Below, piece after piece: positions 11,400 through 24,719 of a stretch of 64,000 nucleotides of DNA. The first letter of the stretch is position 1. Every line of letters begins with the position of its first letter. Source of the DNA: Erythrophleum ivorense (lineage: Eukaryota > Streptophyta > Magnoliopsida > Fabales > Fabaceae); assembly GCA_026724425.1 (NCBI GenBank), contig JAIUCV010000005.1, positions 40,459,784-40,523,783 on the forward strand. The letters run 5' to 3'. The notes beneath the pieces were generated by a model that saw nothing but the letters and a program-made list of their open reading frames with translations, was not told the origin of the DNA and did not search any database. A program made the translations under genes and the position numbers.

Positions 11400-13540
11400 T
11401 GAGTTTATAGTTGCTATAGAGAAACCCTTAGCTTTGTGAATAAGTATTGAGCTATGAGAAAGTAATTCCATGCTCTTGTGTGTCTAGGCTCAAGAGAAGC
11501 ACTCTCATCTAGTGGTGATTGTGAAATTAACAAGGGAGGAGATAAATTGAAAGGGAAAGCTTGTGATTAGCCAATAAGGTAGCTCTCTCCACCTTCTTTC
11601 ATGCATAGATGTGTGCTTACATTGTCTTGTATATGTGTATATATGTTTTACACCATGAAAAGTATGCTAGCATGATAATGTCTTATGAATTTCAATGATG
11701 TTTTATGCGATTGCTTTGCTTTTTTTAAGTGTGGAAAAGCCAACAACCCCCTAGCCATGGTGAGAATGAGCCAAGAACCCTAAAGTTAGTTGAGACAAAG
11801 TAAAGAGTCTCCCAAAAGTAAGGTTGACTCCCAAGAGTAAGGTTGAGTCCAAGAACCTCTTAAAGAATGGGTGAGGCAAGTCCAAAATCCACAAGTGAAT
11901 GGGTGAGGCTAATCCACTAGCTTGGAAAACTTTTATATGTTATGTATGGCCTACTCAAATGTTAAAAATACTTTTCTTATGATTTCACATGCTAATATGC
12001 CCATGCATACATTTGTGAGACTTGTTTGCATGCTTTATGTATGATTGAACGAGAGATGAGCTATTAAGATTATTTGAATCTCACTCCCCCTCTCCACCAT
12101 CCTAACATGCTAGGTGGACCAAGTGAGGCAAGAGATGAGAGCCACCAAGCTTGAAGTTAGGGAATTCGGTGAAGAAATTGTAAAAGAGCCATTTTGTCAC
12201 TATTTTGTAGTTAAGTCAAGGGATGTAATTTAATGATATACATGTTGTAGGCACTTAGGAATACTTATAAATGGATGTACTTAATGTATATATATGAGAA
12301 TTGAACTTATAGTGCATAATGTAGCAAGTTTCGGTATGAATAGTAAGATCTTGGCATTATGTACATATTGTATGTGTTGGAGTGGGAGAGTGAGTTTTGC
12401 AAATCTGGGTTATTAGACATTTGAGCCATGTTTAATAGCCTATGTTGATGCTTTCCCACGTGCTCATAGAGTTTTAGAGGTAGGAGAAGCAAAGTTGGAC
12501 CCCAATAGCCCTATTTTAACACAAGAAATTGGTCACTTTGCCCATGATGTCCAAGTCTGACCAAACAATCTCTTCTTGCCTTGAAATTTGGCATATGACT
12601 AGATATTGTCTAGAGATTTTTGGGGAGTTAAAGATCAGGTCATTTGGAGGTCTGTGGAATTTTCTACGATTTTTCAAAGTTGGTATTAGAAATTTAGATT
12701 TTCATAAACACTGTTCATTTGGTCAGTTGTGGAATTGCGTCATCCAAGGGGCAAACGTGATCCAATGGCTACAAAATTTTATAGGCAGAAACTAGATAGT
12801 CACAGTGACTTGTAGCAAGTGGAAGTACCTCATTTGGAGGTCTAGAGAGGAAGATATGCAATTTTGAAGTTCCTACCCAGTATCAATCATCTTGCCTGAC
12901 CCGAGGTATTGTTCCATCGATTTCTAAGAGTTTGGGTCGATGAACTGATCTAGAGACATTTTTTCTCTCTAGTTAACATCCACATCTTTCCATAGTGGCA
13001 TCATTTGCATGCATTGTATTTTTTTGGAATTAGTTGGAAATGTTTAAAGTTCATATCAGTAAACTGTGACAGTATCAGGACCACTCCAATCTCTAGATAA
13101 TTTTGCATGTCAAAAGCTTTGTGTGTGGGATTTTAAGACTTCCACATATTTTTAGTATGAATTAGACATCCTAAGCTTTCTAGAATGACCAAGAGTTCAT
13201 GTTTTTGATTTTTCTAGATTTAGTTATGAATTTCCAAACTTTGCCCAGAAATGAAGCCAAGTCTAGCCGAAATGAACATGCATGTTTCATATCCCTTTTT
13301 GGTTTCCATGGGCTAAAAGCATGTTTTTGGGATTGAAATGAGTTGTAATGGTGTAATTAAATATGAGGATGCATAGAATGAGTTCATGCGGTCTATGTGA
13401 CATTGAAATGCATTTTTAACCATGCCGTAATGTCTAAGAAAGTATAAGAATCCAATGAGGAAGATCTCACTTTATTCTTCCTATACCTCATATGAGCATG
13501 TAAGGCATGATGGGTATGAGCTAGAAATGATGGTGTTACA
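11400..13540 (+). repeat. Family-2 LTR, 5' truncated
   Basis: It is collinear with the 3' three-quarters of the LTR at 58624-61500. Shared segments include 'ggctcaagagaag', 'ctctccaccttctttcatgc', 'actgttcatttggtcagtt' and 'gatgggtatgagcta'. It ends in ggtgttaca at 13540. The first ~750 bp, including the palindrome array, are missing. It contains a degraded ~31-bp periodic ggtgagg array (11759-11908). The left boundary is approximate. Confidence 0.75.
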
Positions 13541-15062
13541 AAATGTGGCATGGAAATGTAGTATAACACACTTTATGCTTGCACACTTGTAATTTTGATG
13601 TATGTATGTTTTGAATGGGTATATGAGCTATTTAGATTCTTGGAATCTCACTCCCTTTTTCCCTCACTCTTGAAATGTCTAGGTGGTGTTTAAAACCAAG
13701 GAAATGCAAGCCAAGAATATTAAATGGCTACACTTTGTTCATTTTGTAGTCTAACTTGTGATGGAATGTCAAAGAAGCTTTGTACATATTATTTTTGCTA
13801 ATGTAAGACCTTAAGCACATGTAATATGATGTATAGACGCTATGTAAACTTTTTGTAACATTAAATCAATGAGATTATGTATTTGGATCCTTGAATAGCG
13901 TGTGTATTTAGTGTAAAATGAGATGTGTGGGATGTGGGACCACTTGGGCAGCTCCTACAAGTCATAATTATACTTTTAAACTTATCCAAGAGGTGTCAAA
14001 CTTAAGAGGAGGCCATTTGGACCAAAGTGACTCTTAATAAGGAGTAAAAATGACCATTTCATGAGGCTATGTCACTTTTTATCCAAATGATCTCTTCTTG
14101 GTCTAAAATTTGGCAAGCATCTAAAGCTTATTGAGAGCTTTTTGGGAAGCTAAAGCTGATAATTTTTAGAGGTCTGTGGAATATTTGGCAAATTATTGAA
14201 ATTACAAATTTTTCTAGTTTTGGTCATTGGTACTGTAGCACTAGTCTAAAATTAAATTCTATCACTCATGGGGCAAATGATGTCCAATTGCCACAAAATT
14301 TTATACAGAAAAACTAGACATTCTTAGTGACTTGTGCCAATTAGAAGAACCTCATTTAGATATCTAAAGAGAGAGATATGAATTTTTAAAGTTCCTGCCC
14401 AGTATCAGGCACCCCAACTGAACTCAGATACTGTTTGATTGGGTTTCGAGGTCTAGGCATGCTTGAACTGGTCTAAAGTTATTGTTTTCCTCTAGCTAAC
14501 ATCTGTAGTTTTTTAGATTGGTATCATTTGTATGGATTAGATTTTTGTGGAATTAATTAGAAAATTTTGAAAATTGCTATAGAAACTTGTGACAGTACTA
14601 GTGGATAGTCAGACCTCTGGACCTTTTCGAATGTCAAATGTCCTTTATGTTATGTTTCACAGTTTGGAAATATTTTTACATAAAGTAGACATATGTATCT
14701 CTCCATAATGGCCAAGAATACATGATTTTGATTTTTTTAGAATTAGTTATGATTTTTCAAAATTTGTGACCGAAATGGCAAAATTCTGGCCGAAAATACA
14801 AGTATGGGTTTTATGCTCCCCTTTGCTTTCTACAAGTTATAGGCCACTTTTGATGATGAAAATGAATTGTATCTATGTAAATAAATATGGAAATGTGATA
14901 CATGAGCTCACATGGTCCGCGGGACATCAAACAAAAAATTTAAATGCAACGCAACGCGAAAAAGCTATATTATTTAATGTTATTTTTCTTACCTCTTGTG
15001 TAAGTAGCATGGTTTAAGACATGAGATTAGTATGAAATGAGTTAAAAATATATGGTGTTACA
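13541..15062 (+). repeat. Family-1 LTR, 3' fragment
   Basis: It matches the 3' parts of the LTRs at 24720-28694 and 29568-32919, for example the block around 'ttggcaagcatctaaagctt', the U5 block with 'gcaacgcaacgcg', and the end atatggtgttaca. The left part is missing. It may once have hosted the family-2 LTR that now lies to its left, with the shared left flank deleted. Confidence 0.7.
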
Positions 15063-16314
15063 TTTGAGAGAAAACAATCTCGTAATCAAACACCCTATTA
15101 CAAAATCATTAAAATAGGGTATCACAGAAAAAGAAGCCAAGGAAAATCTAGCTAAAATGTTAGTTGCAGAAATAAATAGTGCAGAAATAAGAAATGGTTG
15201 TGAAGAAATGCAAAAACAAAAGGATGCAATATATTATTATTATCAGTGGTGTTGAGTTATGATTCTCCAAGTTCTATTGGTTTAAAATATTCTTCTTAAA
15301 AAGCTAAACACATGAGTTCTTTTTTCAGACATAGTGTTAATATATGAAAGGCCAGTGGAGGATTGGTTGTCATTTTCATCTTATCCGGCGATGATGTGGT
15401 TTGCATGTGAAGTTGCATTTGATAGTTTGTTGGTTGAAGTTTTGCTTCGACACATGGTAGGGGAGCCTGATGTCAAAGAAGTGGACCCAGGCCTTGTCTT
15501 TTTGACTTGAACTTGATTTGAGCATCACTATTTATGAAAGAAGAGCTTTGAGAATCTCCTCCCTTTATCTACATCAATGATAGAGACCTGAAACATCTAA
15601 AGCCTCAGAAGTTAAAGCATCATGGTGTGTGAGGCTTGGATACATGGAGTGATTAGAGCTTCAAGTTTCAATCATATTCTTTTATTTTAGATAGCTAGAT
15701 TTGAATGATTTTAATGTTGAGGTAGTAGTGCCGATGATTGTGGAGCAAAGAAATGATGATAAATGAAGCCCACCTCACCAAATGATTTTTACATTTTTTA
15801 AGTTTCTTGAAGTGACACTTGAAAACAATATCGAGGATTTTAGTAGAAGTCTTCCATGTGCAATGCCACATTGTCAAAGAGTTTTTTAGTCTTCTTAAAA
15901 GAACTCATTTTCAAGAGACACTGCTTCTATTATTTTTACAGAATTAAACCTCAATTACCTCAATTTAGAAAACTATCCAATCCTTATACAATAGGCCACA
16001 CATATAATGCAGTTAGGTTAAGCCTTTGAAGTGGTCATGCAGTACGATTTTAATCTTCTTTTGAATTGGGTTTTCTCCCTTGCAATACTTTATATGTTAG
16101 ACCATAAAGACTCAAGCACTAAAGGGAAGCAAGATAAAGAACATGATAGAAAAGAAACCACTAAAACTAAAGTGGACTGGGATCAAATGGGTCTGTTGGT
16201 GATCCAAAATGATACCTCGATCAACAACCATGACTTATAGACTAGTCACTTATAACAAGTGTGATGGCCAGATTTTATTATGAACGTAAGAGTGAGTGAT
16301 GCTATGGGACTATG
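15063..16314. other. Flank left of the SIRE element, no confident gene
   Basis: This AT-rich unique-looking sequence lies between a family-1 LTR end and the SIRE LTR. It ends in the SIRE target duplication ctatg (16310-16314). If the target was the LINE at 49237 onward, this stretch could include its upstream or ORF1 part, but I could not recognise ORF1 protein here. Short frames at 15695-15877 (-) and 16031-16240 (+) show no recognisable motif. Confidence 0.4.
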
Positions 16315-17180
16315 TGATAATCACACCTAGAGGGGTTGAATATGTGTGTCATGTAGAACATGTAGATTTTGTGCTTTTCCAAAAATGAAGGGTTAATGAT
16401 CCTCTATCTCTATTTACAGAAGGTGGAAGACATTTGTACGAAACAAATGTGAACAAATAAAATACTTAAAATAAAGTCAATGATTGGATGAATGTGATAT
16501 TAAGAAAATCTTAACTTAATGCAGTTAATAATGCAAGTGGTACTACTCTTAATAATGCAGTTAAGAAAGGTTCCTTCGAAAGTGGAGGAGCAAGCTCAAC
16601 ACACTTGAAAGATAACAACACTTAGTGATTTATCCTGGTTTAGTCAACCTCGACCTATGTTCAGTCCCCTTAAAAGTCTTAAGGGATTTTCTACTAACAA
16701 ATAATATAATTATAGAGATGTGGTTAATACCATTTACATGTTTCACCACTTGGTAATCTTTCAGTATGGTTTTCTACAACTCACTCTTAGCTCTTTTTGT
16801 GTTCACAAATACATATCTTTTCTTTTACATAGCTTTCAAGCACAAATAGAATTGCTTCTTATAAGCTAATATACCAGACACTAAGCAATATTAAATCTTC
16901 TTACAAGCACAAATAGGATTGCTTCTTACAGGCGTAGCTAAAGTTTTTCTACTCATACTCATTTCACGTAAAGACCATAGCTCTATTGTCTTTTTTTTTA
17001 TTTCATTTGTCGTTTAGCATATAATCCAAGCTTCTAAAAAAACATAAATAAAAAATAATTAAAGCCTATAAGAGTTAACACTTGGCTTATAGGGTTAAAT
17101 GAGAAAATGGGCTTTTGCATAAAACTGATTCAGGTTTTGTTATCATCAAAGTCTTTGGGCCAAATAACTTTAGGCCAACA
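16315..17180 (-). repeat. 3' LTR of the SIRE-type element
   Basis: It is collinear with the LTR at 48118-49236 at both ends ('tgataatcacacctagaggg' on the left, 'gccaaca' on the right). It is about 250 bp shorter. A middle block is deleted, and at the join a ~30-bp piece ('caagcacaaatagg...cttcttaca') is repeated. Confidence 0.85.
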
Positions 17181-17194
17181 ATCTCCTCTTTTTT
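17181..17194 (-). other. Polypurine tract of the SIRE-type element
   Basis: The plus strand reads atctcctctttttt. In element sense this is a purine run directly before the LTR start TGTTGG, as expected of the PPT. Confidence 0.75.
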
Positions 17195-19932
17195 ATGATG
17201 AAAAAAATCCCTTAAAAATTCCATAATGATTTATGTAGAAGTTCAAATTATATAGAAGTTATGCTCCCTGTAACACCATAATTTTCTAGCTTATCTCATG
17301 CTATTCTCATACTTCACATCATGCATTTTATGAAGGAGCAAGAAAAATCAATTGAAATAATGAGTATTTTAGCGTTATGCCACGCATAAATTTTTCATTC
17401 AGTGTCTCGTGGACCATGTGAGTTCATGTATCACATTTTCATATTTAATTATATAGATACAACTTATTTCCATCACCAAAATTGGCATGGAGCTCATGCA
17501 AGGCAAGGGAATGCATAAAATTCATAGTTTCCATTTCAGCCAAAATTTTTCCTTTTTTGTCACAAATTTTAGAAAATCATAACTAATTTTTTTAAAAATA
17601 GAAATCATGCATTCTTTACCATTCTAGAAAGCTACAGATGTCTACTTTATGCTAAAAATATATCCAGGCCATGAGACACTACATAGAAGACATTTGACGT
17701 TTGAAAAGATACAGAGGTCCAACTAGCTACTGGTATTGGCACAAGTTTCCGCTATAAACTTCAAAAATGTCCAATCAATTTCACAAAAATCCAATCCATG
17801 AAAATGATATCAATTTGGAAAGCTATAGATGTTATCTAAGGAAAAAAAATTCCAGACCAGTCCAAATATATCCAGACCTCAAAAACTAATTAAATAGTAC
17901 CTGAGGTCTGTCTGAAAGCCTGATATTAGGCAAAATTTTTAGAAATTCATATCTCCCTCTTTAGACATCCAAATGGGGTGCTTCTAGTTGGCATAAATCA
18001 CTGGGAATGTCTTGTTTCTTTCTATAAAATTTTGTGACAATTGGACATCATTTGTGCCCTAAGTGATATAATTCATTTTCGGACATGAGTGAACAGTATC
18101 CTGAACCAATTTTAGAATTTTTTTCAACTTTAAAAATTTATCAAATATTCCATAGACCTCCACAAATTCTGCACTTTAGCTTTCTAAAAATATCTCAACA
18201 AGCTCTAAATGCATACCAAATCTTAGATCAAGAAAAGCTTATTTGGATAAAAAGTGGTATAACTTTCCCATATGGTCAATTTTACTTCACATGAGATACC
18301 AAATATGTCCAAATGGCCTCCTTTAATGTTTGACAACTCTTGAGAAAGTTTAAGAGCAGGAATATAACTTGCATGAATTGCCCAAATGGTTCCAAACCTT
18401 ATGCATCTCAATTTGGCCTCTCTACTTCCATTATTACATGCACTTCCATAATGCAAATTTGCCATCACATGTCCAAAATGCACATTTCCATACATACAAC
18501 CTTAAACTTTATTTGTATATGATACATTAACATAATTATATATATTCATAACATTATAGAACATATACAACCATGGATTACAATATTTGCCATTTATATG
18601 GCTTTAAAGAAACAAAATCTCTATACTTAAATGTCAAACTTTCATCTCTCAAGTGGTTGGCTCCTATTTCCTTGCTCTCTTGATCCACCTAACATGTTAG
18701 AACATTGGAGAGGAGGGAATGAGATTCAAAGAATCCTAATAACTCATCTCCCTTTCAATCACACATAAAAGATACAAAACAAGTCTTAAAAATGCATGCA
18801 TGGACATATTAATATATGTGAGTATTCAAGAAACGTTCTTAGCATTTAAACAAGTCATACATAGCATGCATAGGCTTGCTAAGTAAGTGGATTAGCCTCA
18901 CCCATTCACTTTTGGAAGAGTCTTTACTTTGTCTCAACCAATTTTAAGGGTTCTTGGCTCATTCTCACCATGACTAGAGGGTTCTTGGTTTCTCCACACT
19001 CAAGCAAACGAAGACAAGCATATAAAACATCATTTAAATGCATAAAATATTATCATGGTATCATGGAATAAAAGCTCATGCTAAAATAATTTTCATAACT
19101 CAAACATGTATACATATATTTAAAGACAATGTAAGCACACATCCATGTATGAGAGAAGGTGGAAAGAGTTATCTTGCTTGCATTTACACACTTTTTCCTT
19201 GAGTCTTGAATCCTCTCCCTTGACCTCACACATCCAAGAAGGTGGAGATTATTTCTCTTAGCCTAAACATAATTCATGGAAGCCAATTAGGTTCATGGAG
19301 TTAATTCTAAGGCCACACATCTTCCTTAAACACTAACTTGGTCTATTAACCTCTTTATGATTCCAAGAATCCACCTAATGAAGAAACATCCATCAAATGA
19401 GTTCTAAGCACCATTTTTTCCTCTCATATATGATTCTTGACTCCTTTTAAGTCTCTTGGAGTCATCACACAATTAAAACAAAAAGTATAACTATATGTTG
19501 CTTCTTTAGGTCATATTATGGAACCTAAGACAACAATTCATTCTCTAGGCCTCTTAAATTTTTCCCAAGGTTTCCTTTCATTTTCATTCATCATATATGA
19601 CTCAAAAATGAGCTTGAAAAAATTTAAAACTTTCCTTAAGTGTCTCAACCATGTTAGGCAGAGCCTATGCTTCCTTTTGGCCTCTATGAAGTTTGCTTTG
19701 TTTTCTACATGGAAGATGCATATAGGGAGATTCCTAGGGATCTTAAGAACTCATTCAAATATTCATTTAGGCATAGGAAAAATTATATCAAATCAGATTT
19801 TCAAGGGAACCCATAAAACCCTAGGTTTGCCACCTTGAAAATCAATGATCTTTTCTTGAATTTCTTTGCATATTCTTACTCTCCTCCTTCAAATTCATCG
19901 AATTCACCCTTGGTTTTATCCAAAATTCAAGC

Positions 19933-22830
19933 TGTGACACCTTGACCTCTAGCTCATACCCAACGTGCTCTCTAGCCCATATGGCAATGCGGAACTCATA
20001 AGGGAGACACTTTCTCTACCTTATGCTTACTTTCTCTACCTTATGCTTACTTTCTCTATGGCACTATGTGTGGGTAGAGCTCCACTTAGAAGTAACATGG
20101 ACCGGTTGAGCCCTCTCTCTGATTCCTCTTGCTCAATTACTCTTTTGAGACTTATTTCAATCCCTACTATATGCTTAGAACTCATGGAAAGCAAAAAGGG
20201 ATTGGAGACATGCATTTTCGCTAGTGGCAGATTTTGCTTCTTTTCTGGGCTAACTTTGGAAATTCATAACTAAATGCTGAAAAATTGTAACTGCATGATC
20301 TGGGTCATTCTAGAAATCTTGAGACGTCTACTTCATGCTAAAAATAAGTAGAAGTCTCAATATCTCACATACTCTCCGTTTGACATCAAAATTGTTCACT
20401 GGTCGGAAGGGGCTTCTTTGCTGTCACAGTTTACTGATATGGGCTTTGAAATTGTCTAACTAATTCCAAAAAAATCCAATACTCATAAACTATATCTCTA
20501 TGGAAATATGTGGATGTTAGCTAGAGGAAAAAAATATCTCCAGATCAGTTCACTACGCCAATTTCCCGGAAACCGATGAAACAGTACCTCGGGTCTGGTT
20601 GGATGTCTGATTCTGGGCAGGAACTTAGAAATTGCATAACTCACTCTTTGGACCTCTAAATGAGGTGCTTCTAGTTCCTACAAGTCACTGTGACCATCTA
20701 GTTTCTGTGTATAAAATTTCGTAGCCATTGGACTACGTTTGCCCCTCGGATGACACGTTTCTCAAACTGACCAAATGAACAGTGATTTTCTGAAATCCGA
20801 ATTTCTGATGTCAACTTTGATGAATCATAGAAAATGCTATAGACCTCTAAATGACATGAACTCTAGCTTCCCAGAAAGCTCTAAACATAATCTAGCTACA
20901 TGTCAAATCTCATAGCTAGAAGAGGTCATATGGCTATTCTATGACATCATGTGCAAAAGGCCCTTTCTTGGCCAAAAGTGTGGCTAATGGGGTCCAATCT
21001 TAAGTTTTCTACTTCCATGACTCCTTGAGCACATGAGAAAGCATCTTTAGGAGCTATCAATCATGCCTCAAGTGTCTAATAACTTAGATTAGGGAAACTC
21101 ATTATCCCATGCCCACTTATGCACCCATATATTCTATACTACTTTTGATCATTTCACATCAAAACATACCTTTTCATTCATCATAAACCTCATTCTCATA
21201 CATACATCATTCATACATACATTGTCTTACAAAACTATTAGGAATTACATCATATACATCATTGCTTTACATTTACAACTCTCATGTACAATGTATTACA
21301 AAAAGCCTTTACACTCTTCTTCATTTCTATCCCTAGCTTCATGCTTGGTGGTGGTTGTTTCCATCTCTAATCTCACTTGGTCCACTTGGCATGGTTGGAT
21401 GGTGGGGAGGGAGGGTGAGATTCATGGAATCTCAGTAGTTCAACTCTCATTCAAACATACATATATTGCATGCAACAAGTCTCATTATGTATGTATGGCA
21501 TGTTAGCATATAAAACATGATGAAAACATTTAAAACATGTGAAATGGCCATGGATAACATTCAAGAGCTCGCTGAGTACTTGGATCGGCCTCAGCCCTTC
21601 CCTTATGGCTTTTGGATTTGCCTTCCCATACTTTAGAGGTACTTAGACTCACCCTTACTCTTTGGGAGTCAACCTCACTTTTGGGAGATCTGGCTCAACC
21701 AACTTAGGGCTTCGGCTCATCCTCACCTTGGCTATAGGGTTATTGGCTTTTCCATTTCCTCAACCAAACCAACAATCATTTAAAACATCATCTCAATCAT
21801 AACACATAATCATGCTAACACACTTCTTATAGCTCATATTATTCATACACACAAGCAAGACAATGTAAACACACAATTATGCATGAGAGAAAGTGGAGAG
21901 AACTACCTTTGCTAGCTATTCTCAATTTACTCTGTCAATTGTCTCCTCCCTTGTTGGATTTCACTACCACTTCTAGATGGGAGAACTTCTCTTGAGCCTA
22001 ACCACACAAAAGCATGGAATTAATACCTTAATACATGATTCTTGAGTTAGGGATCTCTTTCTAGCAACCCTACTAAGCATGTGAAGCTAGGGTTCTTTCT
22101 CTCACTAGAATTCATTAACTATTCTTTCTCTTCTCTCAAGCTCTCAACTCTTAAGAAGAGAAAGCAAGGAAGAGAAAGTTACATGACTTTTAACCTCCCT
22201 TAAGAGTGGTTTTCCACTCTCCCTCCTCTGAACCAAGCTCAAAACATGACTACTTTAACTATTAAAACCGTAGGAAGAGAGGATAAGGGGAGAAGAGTAA
22301 CATACTAAGAGAAAAGCCATGGAATTCCTTACCTTTCTTGTTCTTCCTTCCTCTCCTAAGCTTCTCTCTCTCTTCTCCGCCCTTTTCTCTCTCTTAAAGT
22401 GAGCTTAAATCGGTTACAGAGTAAAAGGATGAGTTGGGATGGTTTAAAAAGTCAAATTCTCTATTTTCACGCTTTTCCGGACTAACCCTCGTTATAGCAA
22501 GCCATAACCCTCGCTACGGCGAGCTCGAATAAGTCCCAGAACTCTGCCTTCGCTATGGCGTTCGCTACGGCGAGCAACTCCCTGAATTTTGTATGGGGGT
22601 GCCCGAACTCGCTATAGCTAGAAGCTTTCTCGCTATAGCTAGAAGGCAGTCTCGCTATAGCTAGACCATTTCTCGCTATAGCGAGCAGGTACATTCGCTA
22701 TAGCTAGGCTGTAGCTAGCAGACTTAGAAAATTTTCAGCTTCCAAAAATTTTCAGCTTTTCTTTTCCTTCCTTTTTCTTTTCTCATTTCTTTTCTATTTT
22801 CTTTTTCTTTTCTTTTTCTTGGCTGTTACA
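19933..22830 (-). mobile_element. Family-2 solo LTR nested in a family-1 LTR
   Basis: The plus strand runs tgtgacacc...ggctgttaca with perfect duplications caagc at 19928-19932 and 22831-22835. Its length is 2898 bp. Its sequence is the reverse complement of the LTR type at 58624-61500. The host LTR resumes cleanly at 22836. No internal region is present. Confidence 0.93.
22489..22706 (-). promoter_or_regulatory. Palindrome array (consensus TCGCTATAGCGA), family-2 LTR
   Basis: About nine 12-bp copies are present. The five closest start at 22609, 22630, 22652, 22673 and 22695, that is 21, 22, 21 and 22 bp apart. Four more diverged copies start at 22489, 22511, 22550 and 22562. Each is self-complementary or nearly so. 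The array sits in the 5' part of the LTR, where U3 regulatory DNA lies. A reading frame crossing it on the minus strand is only a by-product of the repeats. Confidence 0.7.
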
Positions 22831-23830
22831 CAAGCCCTCTTGTAGCTACATATATAGGGCAAAATAAGGAAAGGAGTGGGAAGGAGTAGCCACTATGGGA
22901 TGGAGATTTTACCTTGTTTTTCCTTGATTTCTCACTTGAATCTTCCCTTCTTTGACCTCCTCTTTTCAAATCTGAATTTTCCCTTAATTTCTCCCTTAAA
23001 ACAGATCCATATACTTAAATATAATCATAGGAAAGAAAAAAAAAAATAGAAGAGAAGAGGTTTGGAAAGGAAAAAACATGAAAAACTACTAAAAATCCAT
23101 ACCTTAAGCCTTTGATTTCTCCTCCTCTTTGTCTTCCTCTTGTGCCATTCTCCTAGGATTTTTCCTCTAGTTTAGGGCAAAAATATATGAAGCTAAATGA
23201 GTGGGAAAGTGGGGCACCCTATATATATAAGTGGAGGAAGAAAGACTTTCTAAAAATTTTCATTTTGCTCTTCATTCTTGGCATTTTTGTTTCTAATTTG
23301 TTTTAGCTTCTTTTTGAGAATTGTCTTTTTTATTATAAAATTTAGGTTCTCAATTTAGTAAAATGCCTTTGGAATCACTCAAATCGGAGGCAAAATCTTC
23401 TCGAACAAATCCATCAAAATTTGGGTGCACCGATGTTGAAAAACATCAACCAGAGGGGTTTTAATTGTCTCGAGGTTTCCTATGATTTTTAAGGCCTCTG
23501 AGAACTCCGAAGAACTCAAAACTTTCATTTAAAAATCCTTCCTATGTGAATTCTAAAATTTTCTCAAAATAATGAAAATGCCCTTACGTTTGTCAACCTT
23601 TCGTTTCGTTTCATTTCATTTCTTCATTCTAGCTCAGTTTTTCTTTCTGTCTGAGCCTGAGATTCTCATTTTTAGGAGTCTAGAATACTTCCCAAATTTT
23701 TTGGAACCTTAACTAAGTCATTTTGGGGACTTGCTTTTGTATCTTGTAAATTTTATTCGTTTATGAAGAAACCGTATATTACGTTTCTCACATTTTCTCT
23801 CATTTTCAGAAAATCGGATATTACACTCCC

Positions 23831-24719
23831 CCTAATGATAAGCACATCTTTCAACCAAGCTAAAGAGAACAGCAACCAAATCCAGCATATCAAATAAAAA
23901 TTCATGTATTAATTTGTCAGATTCAATGTCAAATGACAATTAGCATGATCTCAACAAACAAGAAATATCCACAATTCAAGTAAGTATTCATTATCAGAAC
24001 ACTACAATAGTATTATGTTTTCTCCTTTTTTTTTATCATCAACAAAAGGGAAAAAAGATTAAAATCAAAGTTATAAGCAGAAGTAGGAGAAATGAAATGC
24101 ACACAATAAAAGATGAACCCATCACTAGCAGTAGTTGTAAGCAAAAAGTATTTTTAGAATCGAGCATGGCGAAGATGGGAATTTAGATTGCAAAAGATAT
24201 CCCCCATAGCTTAAGTAAGATTGAGGACAGCAGAATCAAGGTCTTGTAGCTACTACAAAAGTTCTATGCAATCAGTTTGAAAAGCTTGCTTGGTGTTATG
24301 AAATTCAGTGGAAACAAAGTCCAATTGTTGTCGGATAACCCTATGAGTGCTGAGAAGATGACGAATGGCACCAACATTGGTGGTTAAAGACTTAATGTCA
24401 AAGTGAAGAGATGCTACATTGTCATTCAGTGAGTGTAGTTGTTAAAAAATGTCATGAATAGTGGGTTGGATGAAGGAGTGAGTTAGAAGATGGGAAGGTG
24501 AGTGAGGTAGAGTCTGAACGGGGTCAGCAGGTAAAGGTGGAGAAGGAGAGCCGGGTGGAGGAAGTGGTGGAAGAGGTGGAGTAAGGGGATAAGGTGAAGT
24601 AATAGTGGGTGGCAAAAAAGGAGGTGATGGTGAAGGTGTGAAAGAAAGGGATAGTGGAAGAAAGTCCGGTATCTCTTTCTTGGGAGACAGAGAAAGGAGT
24701 AAAGAAGGTGGAGGAAAGT
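23831..24719 (-). pseudogene. SIRE env-like ORF, C-terminal part (proline-rich then helical)
   Basis: Read on the minus strand from about 24738, the frame gives a strongly proline/serine-rich stretch (PSLLL, PSPSPPFLPPT, PPLPPLPPPGSPSPP). After one stop near 24442 it gives a helix-prone, heptad-like stretch (SLNDNVASLHFDIKSL, THRVIRQQLDFV). A proline-rich domain followed by a coiled coil is the described layout of the SIRE1 env-like ORF. The family-1 solo LTR at 24720 interrupts it upstream. From about 24240 down to 23831 I see no coding sequence. The segment is broken and not expressible as one protein. Confidence 0.6.

Larger units (their letters stand above)
17269..23825 (-). mobile_element. 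Family-1 solo LTR, interrupted by a second solo LTR
   Basis: The plus strand starts tgtaacacc and ends atattaca, and perfect 5-bp duplications ctccc flank it at 17264-17268 and 23826-23830. Removing the nested LTR (19933-22830) and one duplication leaves about 3.65 kb, similar to the other family-1 LTRs. There is no internal region, so it is a solo LTR left by LTR-LTR recombination. A TATA-like run lies at 23219-23230, read from the minus strand. Short frames inside, such as 18223-18495 and 19518-19838, have no protein similarity I recognise. Confidence 0.9.

Noticed and set aside
12529..12795. 88-codon frame, and similar short frames at 14766, 18085, 19518, 28456, 55133, 55414, 56108 and 60352
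   Set aside because: All lie inside LTRs whose other copies have stops at the same places, and none resembles a protein.
22482..22694. 70-codon minus-strand reading frame
   Set aside because: It is a translation through the palindrome array of a solo LTR; the AIAR/SYSE-like repetition comes from the DNA repeat, not from a protein.
22489..22706. CRISPR-like look of the evenly spaced palindromes
   Set aside because: Repeats are 12 bp with ~10-bp spacers, vary between copies, sit inside plant LTRs and have no cas genes; this is a eukaryotic repeat.
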